A stretch of DNA of 43,347 bases from JABMMZ01 sp044373665 (GCA_044373665.1 JBIPNH010000008.1:1-43347), one strand, 5' to 3'. Counted from the first letter of the stretch, positions 36,342 to 42,963 are shown. Made by a program: numbers and translations. The notes: generated by a model not told the origin, from the letters alone.

Positions 36342-38354
36342 ATGAAGAAGATAGTAATCGTTTTAGTGGTTTTGTTACTTGCAGTTGGAGGGTATTTTGC
36401 TTGGTTAAAATGGAGTCCCAATAAATTTACAGATGTATTTTATTTAATCCCTGATGATGCGGTAATGGTTGTTGAAACCCAAGACCCTATTAATAATTGG
36501 CAGACTTTCAGCTCATCTGAAATGTGGAGTGGTTTAAAAACATTTCCTCCATTTGCTGAAATTACCCGCAATGCAGATGTTTTGGATGAGGTAATTAAAT
36601 CGAATCAACAAGTGTTTGGTTTGTTAGGTCAAAGGCATTTGCTCATTTCAATTCACATGACTAAAGCCAAGGATTACGACTTTGTTTACTATGCAGACAT
36701 GCAAGAGGCTTCTAAATCTTCAATGATTAAAGCTTCATTGGTTAGTGTGATTAAGCAATTTGGATTTTCACAAACCGTAAAAAATGTGGGCGATGTTGAA
36801 GTGAATGAGTTTCTCGACCCGCAAACAAGAGAAGTGCTTTCTATTTGTTTTGTTAATAATTACTTGGTTTGTTCCTATAACAAAGGACTTATCGAAAATG
36901 TTGTTACTACGTCTCAGTTGCCTGCCTCTCAACTAGGTACACAAGCTAGATTTGATGAAATTGACAGACTGACTAGTCAAGAAGGTTTGTGCAGGATATT
37001 TGTAAATTACAAGACATTGCATCAATATATGGGAGTGTATATGGAAGATGTAAGTGATTTAAAATCATTGTTTACGTCGCTTCATTACACAGGGTTTGAT
37101 ATTCATTTAAAAGACAACTTAGTTTTAGCAGATGGGTCAACTGTTGTTAATGATAGTTTGAGTTCAGCCCTTCAGGCATTGTCTGTTTCAGGCAAATCGA
37201 GCAGTGAAATTGAGTCGATATTTTCGGAAAAAACTTCCTTTTTGTTTTCGTTGGGATTTACTGATTTTAATACCTTTTACTCTAATTTTGAAAAAGTGTT
37301 AAAGGCTGACGCAGAGGCTTATGCCAAACAAGATGCAGCGGTAAAAAAACTAGAGAAATTCTTAAAAATTAATGTGCAAGAACAATTGTTTGATTGGATG
37401 GGTAGCGAAATTGGTATTGCGCAGTATGAAACAGATGTTTTAATAGGGAATAAAGTGAAAAATGTAATGGCCATAAAAGCCAAAGACATCGCTTTAGCAA
37501 CTGAACAATTGGCATTTATTGAAAAACAAATTAGAAAAAGAACCCCTTTAAAGTTTAAGGAATTAAACTATAAAAATTATCCAATTAAATATCTAGAAGT
37601 AAAAGGTTTGTTTAAAACGATACTTGGTAATATGTTTGAAAAGATAGAGAAGCCATATTATACTTTTTTGGGAGATTTTGTGGTTTTGAGCGACGATCCT
37701 AAAACCTTATTAATGACCATTGATGATTTTATTGAACAAAAAACATTGTCAAATAAAGAGGATTTTAGAACATTTAGAGGGCAAATGCCGGAAAAGATTA
37801 GTGTACTTGCTTATGTTAGTCCAGATAGGCATTTTGGGAATTTCAAAGGTTTGTTGAACAAAGAAAGTTGGGAAAGTTCCAAAAAGAACCAAAATCATAT
37901 AAGGTCGTTTCAGCAAATCGGTTTATCCCTCTCAGGTGATGGGGATTTTATGAGAACTGTATTTTGTGCGGATTACAGAAAGTGGGAAAAGTTGGAAGAA
38001 TTGCCAATTCAGCCTAAAGATACTGCCTCAATAGATTTGTTTCAAGACACACTTAGTGCGCTCGATTTGTTTATAGTTAGCAATTTTCAAGACAATATGA
38101 ATAATACCTATTATGAGAGTGGTCAAGTTAAAACCTCTGTTGAAATGGAAGGAAAAATGATGGATGGTGCCTATATTGAATATTATGAAAATGGCATAGT
38201 TAAAGTAAAAGGTCAGTATAAAAAAGGCGTAAAAACAGGGACATGGAAATATTACAGTCCCAATGGTGTCATAGAAAAACGAGACAAGCCAAACAATACA
38301 GAAGAAGATAACATGAGTTTTTGGGACAAAATTTTAGGAAGAAATAAAGAATAA
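36342..38354 (+). CDS. DUF3352-like membrane-anchored protein with C-terminal MORN/YwqK-type repeats
   Basis: A 670-residue protein. One N-terminal membrane helix (MKKIVIVLVVLLLAVGGYFA) is followed by a periplasmic part that opens FYLIPDDAVMVVETQDP, the DUF3352 hallmark. It continues with the alternating helices and strands of that family to about residue 570. The last ~75 residues contain YwqK/MORN-like repeats (YYESGQVKTSVEMEGKM, DGAYIEYYENGIVKVKG, TGTWKYYSPNGVIEKRD). Function unknown; such repeats often sit at membranes and the combination looks like a fusion. It is the second gene after the oligoendopeptidase. Confidence 0.8.
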   Translation: MKKIVIVLVVLLLAVGGYFAWLKWSPNKFTDVFYLIPDDAVMVVETQDPINNWQTFSSSEMWSGLKTFPPFAEITRNADVLDEVIKSNQQVFGLLGQRHLLISIHMTKAKDYDFVYYADMQEASKSSMIKASLVSVIKQFGFSQTVKNVGDVEVNEFLDPQTREVLSICFVNNYLVCSYNKGLIENVVTTSQLPASQLGTQARFDEIDRLTSQEGLCRIFVNYKTLHQYMGVYMEDVSDLKSLFTSLHYTGFDIHLKDNLVLADGSTVVNDSLSSALQALSVSGKSSSEIESIFSEKTSFLFSLGFTDFNTFYSNFEKVLKADAEAYAKQDAAVKKLEKFLKINVQEQLFDWMGSEIGIAQYETDVLIGNKVKNVMAIKAKDIALATEQLAFIEKQIRKRTPLKFKELNYKNYPIKYLEVKGLFKTILGNMFEKIEKPYYTFLGDFVVLSDDPKTLLMTIDDFIEQKTLSNKEDFRTFRGQMPEKISVLAYVSPDRHFGNFKGLLNKESWESSKKNQNHIRSFQQIGLSLSGDGDFMRTVFCADYRKWEKLEELPIQPKDTASIDLFQDTLSALDLFIVSNFQDNMNNTYYESGQVKTSVEMEGKMMDGAYIEYYENGIVKVKGQYKKGVKTGTWKYYSPNGVIEKRDKPNNTEEDNMSFWDKILGRNKE

Positions 38355-38360
38355 ATCTTT

Positions 38361-38392
38361 TTTGTAAATTAAAAGAGAACTTCTTACTTTTG
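38361..38392 (+). promoter_or_regulatory. Consensus promoter of the tRNA/tRNA-like locus
   Basis: TTTG (38361-38364), a 20-bp spacer, then TACTTTTG (38385-38392): an exact match to the Bacteroidota -33/-7 form. Transcription would start near 38398, about 34 bp before the first tRNA-like unit. The degenerate units and the intact tRNA would therefore be one precursor. Confidence 0.8.
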
Positions 38393-38431
38393 CAATCCCA
38401 TTAACAATTTGTAGATTTGTTAAGAATGTTG

Positions 38432-38514
38432 GGGCCCTTAGCTCATTCGGTTAGAGCAACTGACTCTCCCGATAGTTATCGGGACAGTGGAAACTTGGTT
38501 CGACAACCAAATAA
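38432..38514 (+). pseudogene. tRNA-like unit A: tRNA 5' half with a palindrome in the anticodon loop
   Basis: From 38425 to 38466 this is identical base for base to 38656-38697, the leader plus 5' half of the intact tRNA (acceptor strand, D-arm, 5' anticodon strand). Then, where the anticodon should be, comes TCCCGATAGTTATCGGGA (38467-38484). CAGTGG follows and can still pair with ACTG to close the anticodon stem. Next is a diverged T-arm (TTGGTTCGACAACCAA) and an AT-rich tail with no 3' acceptor strand. It cannot be a working tRNA. Confidence 0.75.
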
Positions 38515-38644
38515 AAAAATGTCAAAGTTCTTAGAATTCTTAGCTCTCACGCCATATAGCGTGACGGTTAGAGCAACTGACTCTCCCGATTAGTCCCGAT
38601 AGTTATCGGGAGGACAGTGGAAACTTGGTTCGACAACCAAATAA
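38482..38644 (+). repeat. 33-bp direct repeats within the tRNA-like array
   Basis: The copies are 38482-38514 and 38612-38644. Both begin GGACAGTGGAAACTTGG and are followed by similar AT-rich tails ending in TGTCAAA. A separate 42-bp exact repeat links 38425-38466 with 38656-38697. Together they show the locus grew by tandem duplication. Confidence 0.9.
38530..38644 (+). pseudogene. tRNA-like unit B: palindromes in both D-loop and anticodon loop
   Basis: A second tRNA-like unit. The acceptor strand is degraded (CTTAGAATTC). The D-stem (AGCTC...GAGC) survives, but its loop gained the palindrome TCACGCCATATAGCGTGA (38547-38564). The anticodon position holds a nested, longer palindrome (38583-38613: TCCCGATTAG, then the 18-nt core, then GGA). 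The T-arm-like tail GGACAGTGG... (38612-38644) is identical over 33 bp to unit A (38482-38514). Confidence 0.7.
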
Positions 38645-38662
38645 ATAAAATGTCAAATGTTG

Positions 38663-38736
38663 GGGCCCTTAGCTCATTCGGTTAGAGCAACTGACTCATA
38701 ATCAGTGGGTGGCTGGTTCGATTCCAGCAGGGCCCA
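38663..38736 (+). tRNA. tRNA with CAU anticodon (elongator Met or Ile2)
   Basis: A complete cloverleaf by hand. The acceptor GGGCCCT (38663-38669) pairs with AGGGCCC (38729-38735), and the discriminator is A. D-stem GCTC/GAGC; anticodon stem ACTGA/TCAGT with loop CTCATAA; T-stem GCTGG/CCAGC with loop TTCGATT. The anticodon CAU plus a G1-C72 pair and no GGG/CCC anticodon stem rule out the initiator. Elongator tRNA-Met and the lysidine-modified tRNA-Ile2 are both possible; the T-arm/acceptor part reminds me of Ile2. CCA is not encoded (ACCC). Confidence 0.93.
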
Positions 38737-38740
38737 CCCT

Positions 38741-38770
38741 TTAAAAAACCTCCTAACCGGAGGTTTTTTT
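38741..38770 (+). terminator. Rho-independent terminator of the tRNA
   Basis: AAAAAACCTCC, a five-base loop, GGAGG and a T-run, 5 bp after the tRNA. The stem is strong and extends through A-T pairs. A near-copy occurs at 39159-39187. Confidence 0.88.
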
Positions 38771-38783
38771 GTTAACTATTTTA

Positions 38784-39080
38784 ATGAAAGAAATTTGCGC
38801 CTATATTTTGTATTCAGTAAAACTTGACAAGTACTATATTGGTGCCTGTCAGGACGAATTGCAAAAAAGAATTGACAATCACAATTCAAGCTTTTACGGT
38901 TCAAAAACATTTACATCAAATGCGAGTGATTGGATTTTGTATTTAAAAATAGAAACCCAAGATTACGCTCATGCAATAAGAATAGAACGAAAAATCAAGT
39001 CGATGAAGAGCAGGGTTTATATAGAGAATCTTAAAAAGTATTCAGAATTAGTAGAAAAAGTATTTAATATTACTTTGTAA
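38784..39080 (+). CDS. Small GIY-YIG nuclease-domain protein
   Basis: A stand-alone GIY-YIG domain of 98 residues from the ATG at 38784 (a TTG at 38769 is inside the terminator T-run). The two strands are AYILYS (6-11) and YYIGA (17-21), the catalytic Arg29 is in LQKRIDNHN with His33, and the metal-binding Glu68 is in RIERKIKS. So the nuclease core looks intact. Such UvrC-like small proteins are frequent in Bacteroidota, but their substrate is not known. This one is enclosed by an intact tRNA plus terminator on the left and a tRNA fragment plus copied terminator on the right. That context suggests a mobile or homing-type cassette (inference). Confidence 0.88.
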   Translation: MKEICAYILYSVKLDKYYIGACQDELQKRIDNHNSSFYGSKTFTSNASDWILYLKIETQDYAHAIRIERKIKSMKSRVYIENLKKYSELVEKVFNITL

Positions 39081-39085
39081 CAAGA

Positions 39086-39154
39086 GGCAACTGACTCTCC
39101 CGATAGCTTTCGGGACGATTCGAATTTATTCCGATTTTTACCGGGAGACCCACC
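39086..39154 (+). pseudogene. tRNA-like unit D: tRNA fragment with palindrome, downstream of the nuclease
   Basis: GGCAACTGACTC (39086-39097) matches the tRNA from the end of the D-stem to the anticodon loop. The palindrome TCCCGATAGCTTTCGGGA (39098-39115) follows at the same position as in units A and B. A diverged middle follows, with CGGGAGA (39142-39148) able to pair back to TCTCCCG. Then ACCCACCCTT resembles the intact tRNA's 3' end (GGCCCACCCTTT). The acceptor 5' strand and most of the D-arm are missing. Confidence 0.68.
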
Positions 39155-39158
39155 CTTC

Positions 39159-39187
39159 AAAAACCTCATAACGGAGGTTTTTTTATT
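39159..39187 (+). terminator. Second copy of the tRNA terminator
   Basis: AAAAACCTC, loop ATAACG, GAGGTTTTTTT. It differs from the terminator at 38741-38770 by a few bases in and around the loop, and the sequence just upstream (CACCCTT) matches too. It would terminate the nuclease transcript and is part of the duplicated flank. Confidence 0.82.
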
Positions 39188-39238
39188 ATCTTTAAAATTG
39201 CTTTTTTTGCTACATCTTTAATACAAATACAGAAGGTC

Positions 39239-39403
39239 TTATTTTATAACATTAATGTATATAATAATCAATATGATAACTATTAATAAGACTAATATTA
39301 TATTATTGTAGCTGTCTAAAAATCCGTCAATTTTATCCTTTTTCTCCCTCGCATCTTGCGATTGAGAATTTTTACATCCTGTATCTCTTTGATGTGTTTT
39401 CAT
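39239..39403 (-). CDS. Possible 54-aa tail-anchored membrane peptide
   Basis: Translating the minus strand from the ATG at 39403 gives a charged cytoplasmic half (MKTHQRDTGCKNSQ, then REKKDKIDG). It is followed by one uninterrupted hydrophobic helix (NNIILVLLIVIILIIIYI) and the end NVIK. The charged-then-hydrophobic order is coherent and unlike random AT-rich sequence. TACATTTG on the same strand (39451-39444) is a full -7 match upstream, though no -33 is seen. I recognise no family. The remainder of 39185-39628 contains only a weak plus-strand frame. Confidence 0.45.
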   Translation of the reverse strand: MKTHQRDTGCKNSQSQDAREKKDKIDGFLDSYNNIILVLLIVIILIIIYINVIK

Positions 39404-39628
39404 AATTCTGTTGTTTTGTTATTTAGACATTAATAATCAAATACAAATGTATTTATTTTTCAAATTCATTTTACATTTATTAATAAACACCAGAGTCATA
39501 GTTGAAAATGACTCACAAGATTTCAGCGAGGAAGATTTATCAATCATATACTCTAATCCCCAATTATTTATTTACTATTTTATTTCATTAATCGCTTTAA
39601 AATGATAGTTTTGCGTCATTAAAACAAT

Positions 39629-39964
39629 ATGAAACTAACCATTACAAGTATTGAATTAAAAGGAATTCTAAAGTTTTTTGTTTTGTCGCAGCAAGCTTTG
39701 TTTATACTTAAACAATTGCGAAGCACACAATGTAAAGGGTTTAAGAAAAAAGGAATTTGGACCACCCATTACACCATGACCTTATGGAATAGTGAAGAAG
39801 AAATGAAAGCGTTTGCACACAGTGGGGCTCATTTGTCTGCAATGAAATTGAGTCAAAATATTGCTAAGGAAATTAAAATATTAACCATTGATGCTCATGA
39901 ATTCCCTTCTTGGAGTCAGGCTATTAAGATGCTCAATAGTCAGGGAAAAACGTTGAAATATTAA
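39629..39964 (+). CDS. Small protein of the CrtA/DUF3291-like (dimeric alpha+beta barrel) type
   Basis: A 111-residue soluble protein. The middle section (WTTHYTMTLWNSEEEMKAFAHSGAHLSAMK) resembles the WxxxxxWxxEExMxAFAxxxxH pattern of spheroidene-monooxygenase-like/DUF3291 proteins of the ferredoxin-like dimeric barrel fold. A heme- or substrate-contacting His in this stretch is plausible. It is much shorter than CrtA itself. No carotenoid genes are adjacent, so the reaction is unknown. It starts at an ATG and ends 51 bp before the pseudouridine synthase. Confidence 0.6.
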   Translation: MKLTITSIELKGILKFFVLSQQALFILKQLRSTQCKGFKKKGIWTTHYTMTLWNSEEEMKAFAHSGAHLSAMKLSQNIAKEIKILTIDAHEFPSWSQAIKMLNSQGKTLKY

Positions 39965-40010
39965 TTGTTATTTCGTTAAAATCAAATTTATAGAGTTGCT
40001 TTAATAGCAT

Positions 40011-40018
40011 TATTTTTG
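40011..40018 (+). promoter_or_regulatory. -7 element overlapping the start of the pseudouridine synthase frame
   Basis: TATTTTTG is an exact TAnnTTTG match. It overlaps the first TTG of the open frame (40016), so transcription would begin near 40024-40026, close to the in-frame TTG at 40025. A TTG at 39996-39998 is too close to be a standard -33 box. Confidence 0.45.
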
Positions 40019-40696
40019 CCAACATTGAAACCTCAAGTGCCTTTTAATATCCAAGACCATATTCTATATGAAGACAATCATTTAATTGCCATTCACAAAC
40101 CCTCCGGGTATTTGGTTCAGGGAGATGATACCGGCGATGCTCCTTTAAGTGAATTGGTTAAAGATTTTTTGAAAGAACGCGACCAAAAACCAGGGAATGT
40201 TTTTTGTGGTGTTATTCATAGAATTGACAGGCCCGTAAGTGGTGTTGTAGTCCTTGCTAAAACAAGTAAAGCACTTTCTAAAATGAATGAATTATTTAGG
40301 GAGGATGCAATAAAGAAAACATACCGAGCATTGGTTAATGGGGTGCCAGATATAGAACAGCAGGAGTTAAGGAGTTTTTTAAGAAAAAATGATAAAACCA
40401 AAAGGGCTGATGTGTTTAATCGTCAGGTAGAAAACAGTAAAGAAAGTGTTTTGAGTTTTAAGGTTTTGGAAAAAAAAGGGCATCAAAGTTTACTGGAAGT
40501 TTATCCAATAACAGGGCGTTTCCATCAAATCAGAGCCATGTTAGCTTCCATTAAGTTGCCTATAGTAGGTGATGTTAAATATGGTGCACCTCAGGCACTT
40601 AAAAATAAATCCATTTGTTTGCATGCATTTCAAATTGAGTTTGTTCATCCCATAAAAAAAGTAACAATAAAAATTAGTTGTAAAGAGCCTTTCTGA
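40016..40696 (+). CDS. RluA/RluD-family RNA pseudouridine synthase
   Basis: Isomerises uridine to pseudouridine in rRNA or tRNA. The 226 residues hold the whole RluA-type catalytic core without the N-terminal S4 domain: ILYEDNHLIAIHKPSGYLVQ, the catalytic Asp71 in VIHRIDRPVSGVVV, FREDAIKKTYRALV, LEVYPITGRFHQIRAMLA and LHAFQIEFVHP. This short form is usual for single-domain members; the target position is unknown. No in-frame ATG is near the start. TTG at 40016 or 40025 is used, and a promoter element overlaps the first. The proline dehydrogenase gene starts 40 bp later from its own promoter. Confidence 0.9.
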   Translation: MPTLKPQVPFNIQDHILYEDNHLIAIHKPSGYLVQGDDTGDAPLSELVKDFLKERDQKPGNVFCGVIHRIDRPVSGVVVLAKTSKALSKMNELFREDAIKKTYRALVNGVPDIEQQELRSFLRKNDKTKRADVFNRQVENSKESVLSFKVLEKKGHQSLLEVYPITGRFHQIRAMLASIKLPIVGDVKYGAPQALKNKSICLHAFQIEFVHPIKKVTIKISCKEPF

Positions 40697-40711
40697 TTCT
40701 TAAAAACTCAC

Positions 40712-40719
40712 TACCTTTG
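40712..40719 (+). promoter_or_regulatory. -7 element for proline dehydrogenase
   Basis: TACCTTTG, an exact consensus match, 17 bp before the ATG at 40737. It contains the GTG at 40719, the first codon of the longest frame, which argues for the downstream ATG. The upstream TTTCTG is only a fair -33. Confidence 0.6.
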
Positions 40720-40736
40720 TGCCTATAATTACAGGA

Positions 40737-41897
40737 ATGCTTCCATTAGATTTTAACAATACCCAAATTGCATTTGAACATAAATCCAATGCTGAATTAA
40801 AAAAAGCAAGATTACTTTTTCAAAGTTTTAGTTACCCTTTTATTATCAAACAAGGACCTAAAATAGCTAACTTGTTTATTGATATTTTGCCTCCCGTAAA
40901 AAGCCTAATTCGTCATACTTTGTTTGCTCAATTTTGTGGAGGTGAAAGTATTCAGGACTGCCAAAAAACAGTTCAAGTGTTGAGTAAATCGAGTATTGGT
41001 ACTATATTAGATTATTCGGTAGAAGGGGAAGAGTCTGAATTAGTTTTTGATGCTACCATGAAAGAAGTGGAAGATACCATTGAAATGGCTGCAAAAAACA
41101 GAGATTCTATTCCTTTTTCGGTTTTTAAAACAACTGGAATTGCTCGCATGGATTTGTTGACAAAAGTGAATGCAAAAGAGAATTTGTCAGAAGAAGAAAA
41201 CGCTGAATTTGAAAGAGTTAAATCCCGATTTGAAAAAATTTGTGAAAAAGCATTTCAGAATAAAGTGCGTTTGTTTGTTGATGCCGAGGATTCTTGGATA
41301 CAAGATGTAATAGATGATTTAACTTATCAAATGATGGCAAAATTCAATAAGGAATCTGCTATTATTTACAATACCATTCAATGTTACAGAACAGGAAGGG
41401 TAGCGCATTTACAGTCTATGTTAAATTCTACCAATTACTTTTTGGGATTTAAATTAGTAAGAGGTGCTTACATTGAAAAAGAAAGAGAACGTGCCTTGAA
41501 AATGGGGTATGTTTCGCCCATTCATCTCAATAAAGAAAATACAGATCAAGAATACAATGAAGCCTTAAAGTTTTGTTTAGAACACATTGACAGAATTAGT
41601 ATTTGTGCAGGCACACACAATGAGAAAAGTTCATTGTATTTAGCAACATTACTCAATGAAAAAGGTTTGTCAAGTCAACATCCTAATGTGTTTTTTGCAC
41701 AATTATTAGGGATGAGCGACCATATTTCATATAACCTAGCAAAAGGAGGTTACAGAGTTGCAAAGTATGTACCCTATGGTCCAATAAAAGCCGTGTTGCC
41801 TTATTTGAGCAGACGAGCACAAGAAAACAGTTCTGTAAAAGGACAAGCAGGTCGCGAACTCAATTTAATTAATATTGAATTGAAAAGAAGAGGGTAG
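40737..41897 (+). CDS. Proline dehydrogenase
   Basis: A flavin-dependent proline dehydrogenase (first step of proline catabolism: proline to pyrroline-5-carboxylate). It has 386 residues from the ATG at 40737. The FAD/substrate barrel carries VFKTTGIARMDLL, RLFVDAEDSWIQ, IYNTIQCYRTGRVAHL, FKLVRGAYIEKERERA, ICAGTHNEKSS, AQLLGMSDHIS and the terminal VAKYVPYGPIKAVLPYLSRRAQEN, as in the family. It is the mono-functional form, without a fused aldehyde dehydrogenase as in PutA. Convergent with the deoxyhypusine-synthase-like gene. Confidence 0.94.
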   Translation: MLPLDFNNTQIAFEHKSNAELKKARLLFQSFSYPFIIKQGPKIANLFIDILPPVKSLIRHTLFAQFCGGESIQDCQKTVQVLSKSSIGTILDYSVEGEESELVFDATMKEVEDTIEMAAKNRDSIPFSVFKTTGIARMDLLTKVNAKENLSEEENAEFERVKSRFEKICEKAFQNKVRLFVDAEDSWIQDVIDDLTYQMMAKFNKESAIIYNTIQCYRTGRVAHLQSMLNSTNYFLGFKLVRGAYIEKERERALKMGYVSPIHLNKENTDQEYNEALKFCLEHIDRISICAGTHNEKSSLYLATLLNEKGLSSQHPNVFFAQLLGMSDHISYNLAKGGYRVAKYVPYGPIKAVLPYLSRRAQENSSVKGQAGRELNLINIELKRRG

Positions 41898-41909
41898 AAG
41901 TGGTGTGAA

Positions 41910-41934
41910 TTGGGTTGTTTTCTTACCAACCCAA
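41910..41934. terminator. Hairpin between two convergent genes
   Basis: TTGGGTTG (41910-41917) and CAACCCAA (41927-41934) are perfect inverted repeats with a 9-nt loop. One arm lies in the last codons of the minus-strand gene. There is no T-run after either side, so it is a possible two-way terminator only. Confidence 0.35.
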
Positions 41935-42897
41935 TATCCAAGCAAATATCAATGGAGATACAATAGTTGCATCACTTTCCACAATGAACTTAGGGGTGTG
42001 GATGTCTAGTTTGCCCCAAGTGATTTTTTCGTTTGGAACAGCCCCTGAGTAGGAGCCATAACTGGTTGTTGAATCAGAAATTTGACAGAAATATCCCCAA
42101 AAAGGAACGTCATGCCATTCTAAATCTTGGTACATCATTGGCACTACACAAATAGGGAAATCTCCTGCGATACCTCCACCTATTTGAAAAAATCCTACTC
42201 CTTTGCCTGAACTGTTGTTTCTATACCAATCTGCTAACCAAACCATGTATTCAATTCCACTTTTCATTGTAGAAGCTTTCATTTCATTTTTGATTACGTA
42301 GCTAGCAAAAATATTTCCCATCGTACTGTCTTCCCAACCAGGAACGACAATTGGGATGTTTTTTTCAGCAGCTGCTAGCATCCAACTGTTTTTTGGATCT
42401 ATTTCGTAATATTGTTCCAATACGCCACTCAATAACATTTTATACATGTAGTCATGTGGGAAATAGCGTTCGCCTTTGTCGTCTGCATCTTTCCAAAGTT
42501 GATGAATGTGTTTTTGTAAACGTCTGAATGCTTCTTCTTCAGGAATACAAGTATCTGTAACTCTGTTATAGTGGTTTTCTAGCAAATCCCACTCGTCTTG
42601 AGGACTTAAGTCGCGGTAGTTCGGAACACGTTTGTAGTGGCTATGTGCCACCAAATTCATAATGTCTTCTTCTAAATTGGCGCCAGTACAACTGATGATA
42701 GCTACTTTATCTTGTCTTATCATTTCAGCTAAAGAAAGTCCAAGTTCAGCAGTACTCATAGCACCTGCCAAAGTAATCATCATTTTTCCGCCTTCATTTA
42801 AAAAGGTTTCATATCCTTTGGCGGCATCCATTAATGCTGCTGCGTTAAAGTGTCTATAATGGTGTTCTATAAAATGTGAAACGGGTCCTTTGCTCAT
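41923..42897 (-). CDS. Deoxyhypusine synthase-family protein
   Basis: A 324-residue member of the DHS superfamily from the ATG at 42897; the longer frame to 42945 runs through the promoter. Segments FHxN-like NAAALMDAAKGYETFL, MITLAGAMSTAELGLSLAEMI, IISCTGANLEEDIMNLVAHSHYKRVPNYRD, GGGIAGDFPICVVPM and SGAVPNEKITWGKL are kept. The lysine in ITWGKL is at the place of the catalytic lysine of DHS. Bacteria lack eIF5A, so a role in polyamine chemistry such as homospermidine formation is more likely (inference). A strong promoter lies just upstream. Confidence 0.85.
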   Translation of the reverse strand: MSKGPVSHFIEHHYRHFNAAALMDAAKGYETFLNEGGKMMITLAGAMSTAELGLSLAEMIRQDKVAIISCTGANLEEDIMNLVAHSHYKRVPNYRDLSPQDEWDLLENHYNRVTDTCIPEEEAFRRLQKHIHQLWKDADDKGERYFPHDYMYKMLLSGVLEQYYEIDPKNSWMLAAAEKNIPIVVPGWEDSTMGNIFASYVIKNEMKASTMKSGIEYMVWLADWYRNNSSGKGVGFFQIGGGIAGDFPICVVPMMYQDLEWHDVPFWGYFCQISDSTTSYGSYSGAVPNEKITWGKLDIHTPKFIVESDATIVSPLIFAWILGW

Positions 42898-42918
42898 GAT
42901 GTTTTTAAAATATGACTG

Positions 42919-42950
42919 CAAAAGTAACCATTTTTGTAAATTCATTCAAA
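42919..42950 (-). promoter_or_regulatory. Consensus promoter of the deoxyhypusine synthase-family gene
   Basis: On the minus strand TTTG (42950-42947), 20 bp, then TACTTTTG (42926-42919), the same arrangement as the tRNA promoter. It predicts a leader of about 15 nt before the ATG at 42897. Confidence 0.75.
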
Positions 42951-42963
42951 CAATTTATCTTTG
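42933..42963 (+). promoter_or_regulatory. Divergent consensus promoter facing the repeat region
   Basis: On the plus strand TTTG (42933-42936), 19 bp, then TATCTTTG (42956-42963). It overlaps the promoter of the minus-strand gene and points into the repeat region, where only a four-codon frame (ATG at 42968 then TAG) follows. Confidence 0.55.

Noticed and set aside
38425..39187. CRISPR-like interpretation of the repeated units
   Set aside because: Copies are tRNA-derived, of unequal length, with no unique spacers of constant size and no cas genes in view.
39447..39605. Plus-strand frame of about 52 codons before the DUF3291-like gene
   Set aside because: Ordinary AT-rich composition, no promoter or family resemblance. 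It could be a remnant but the sequence does not show it.
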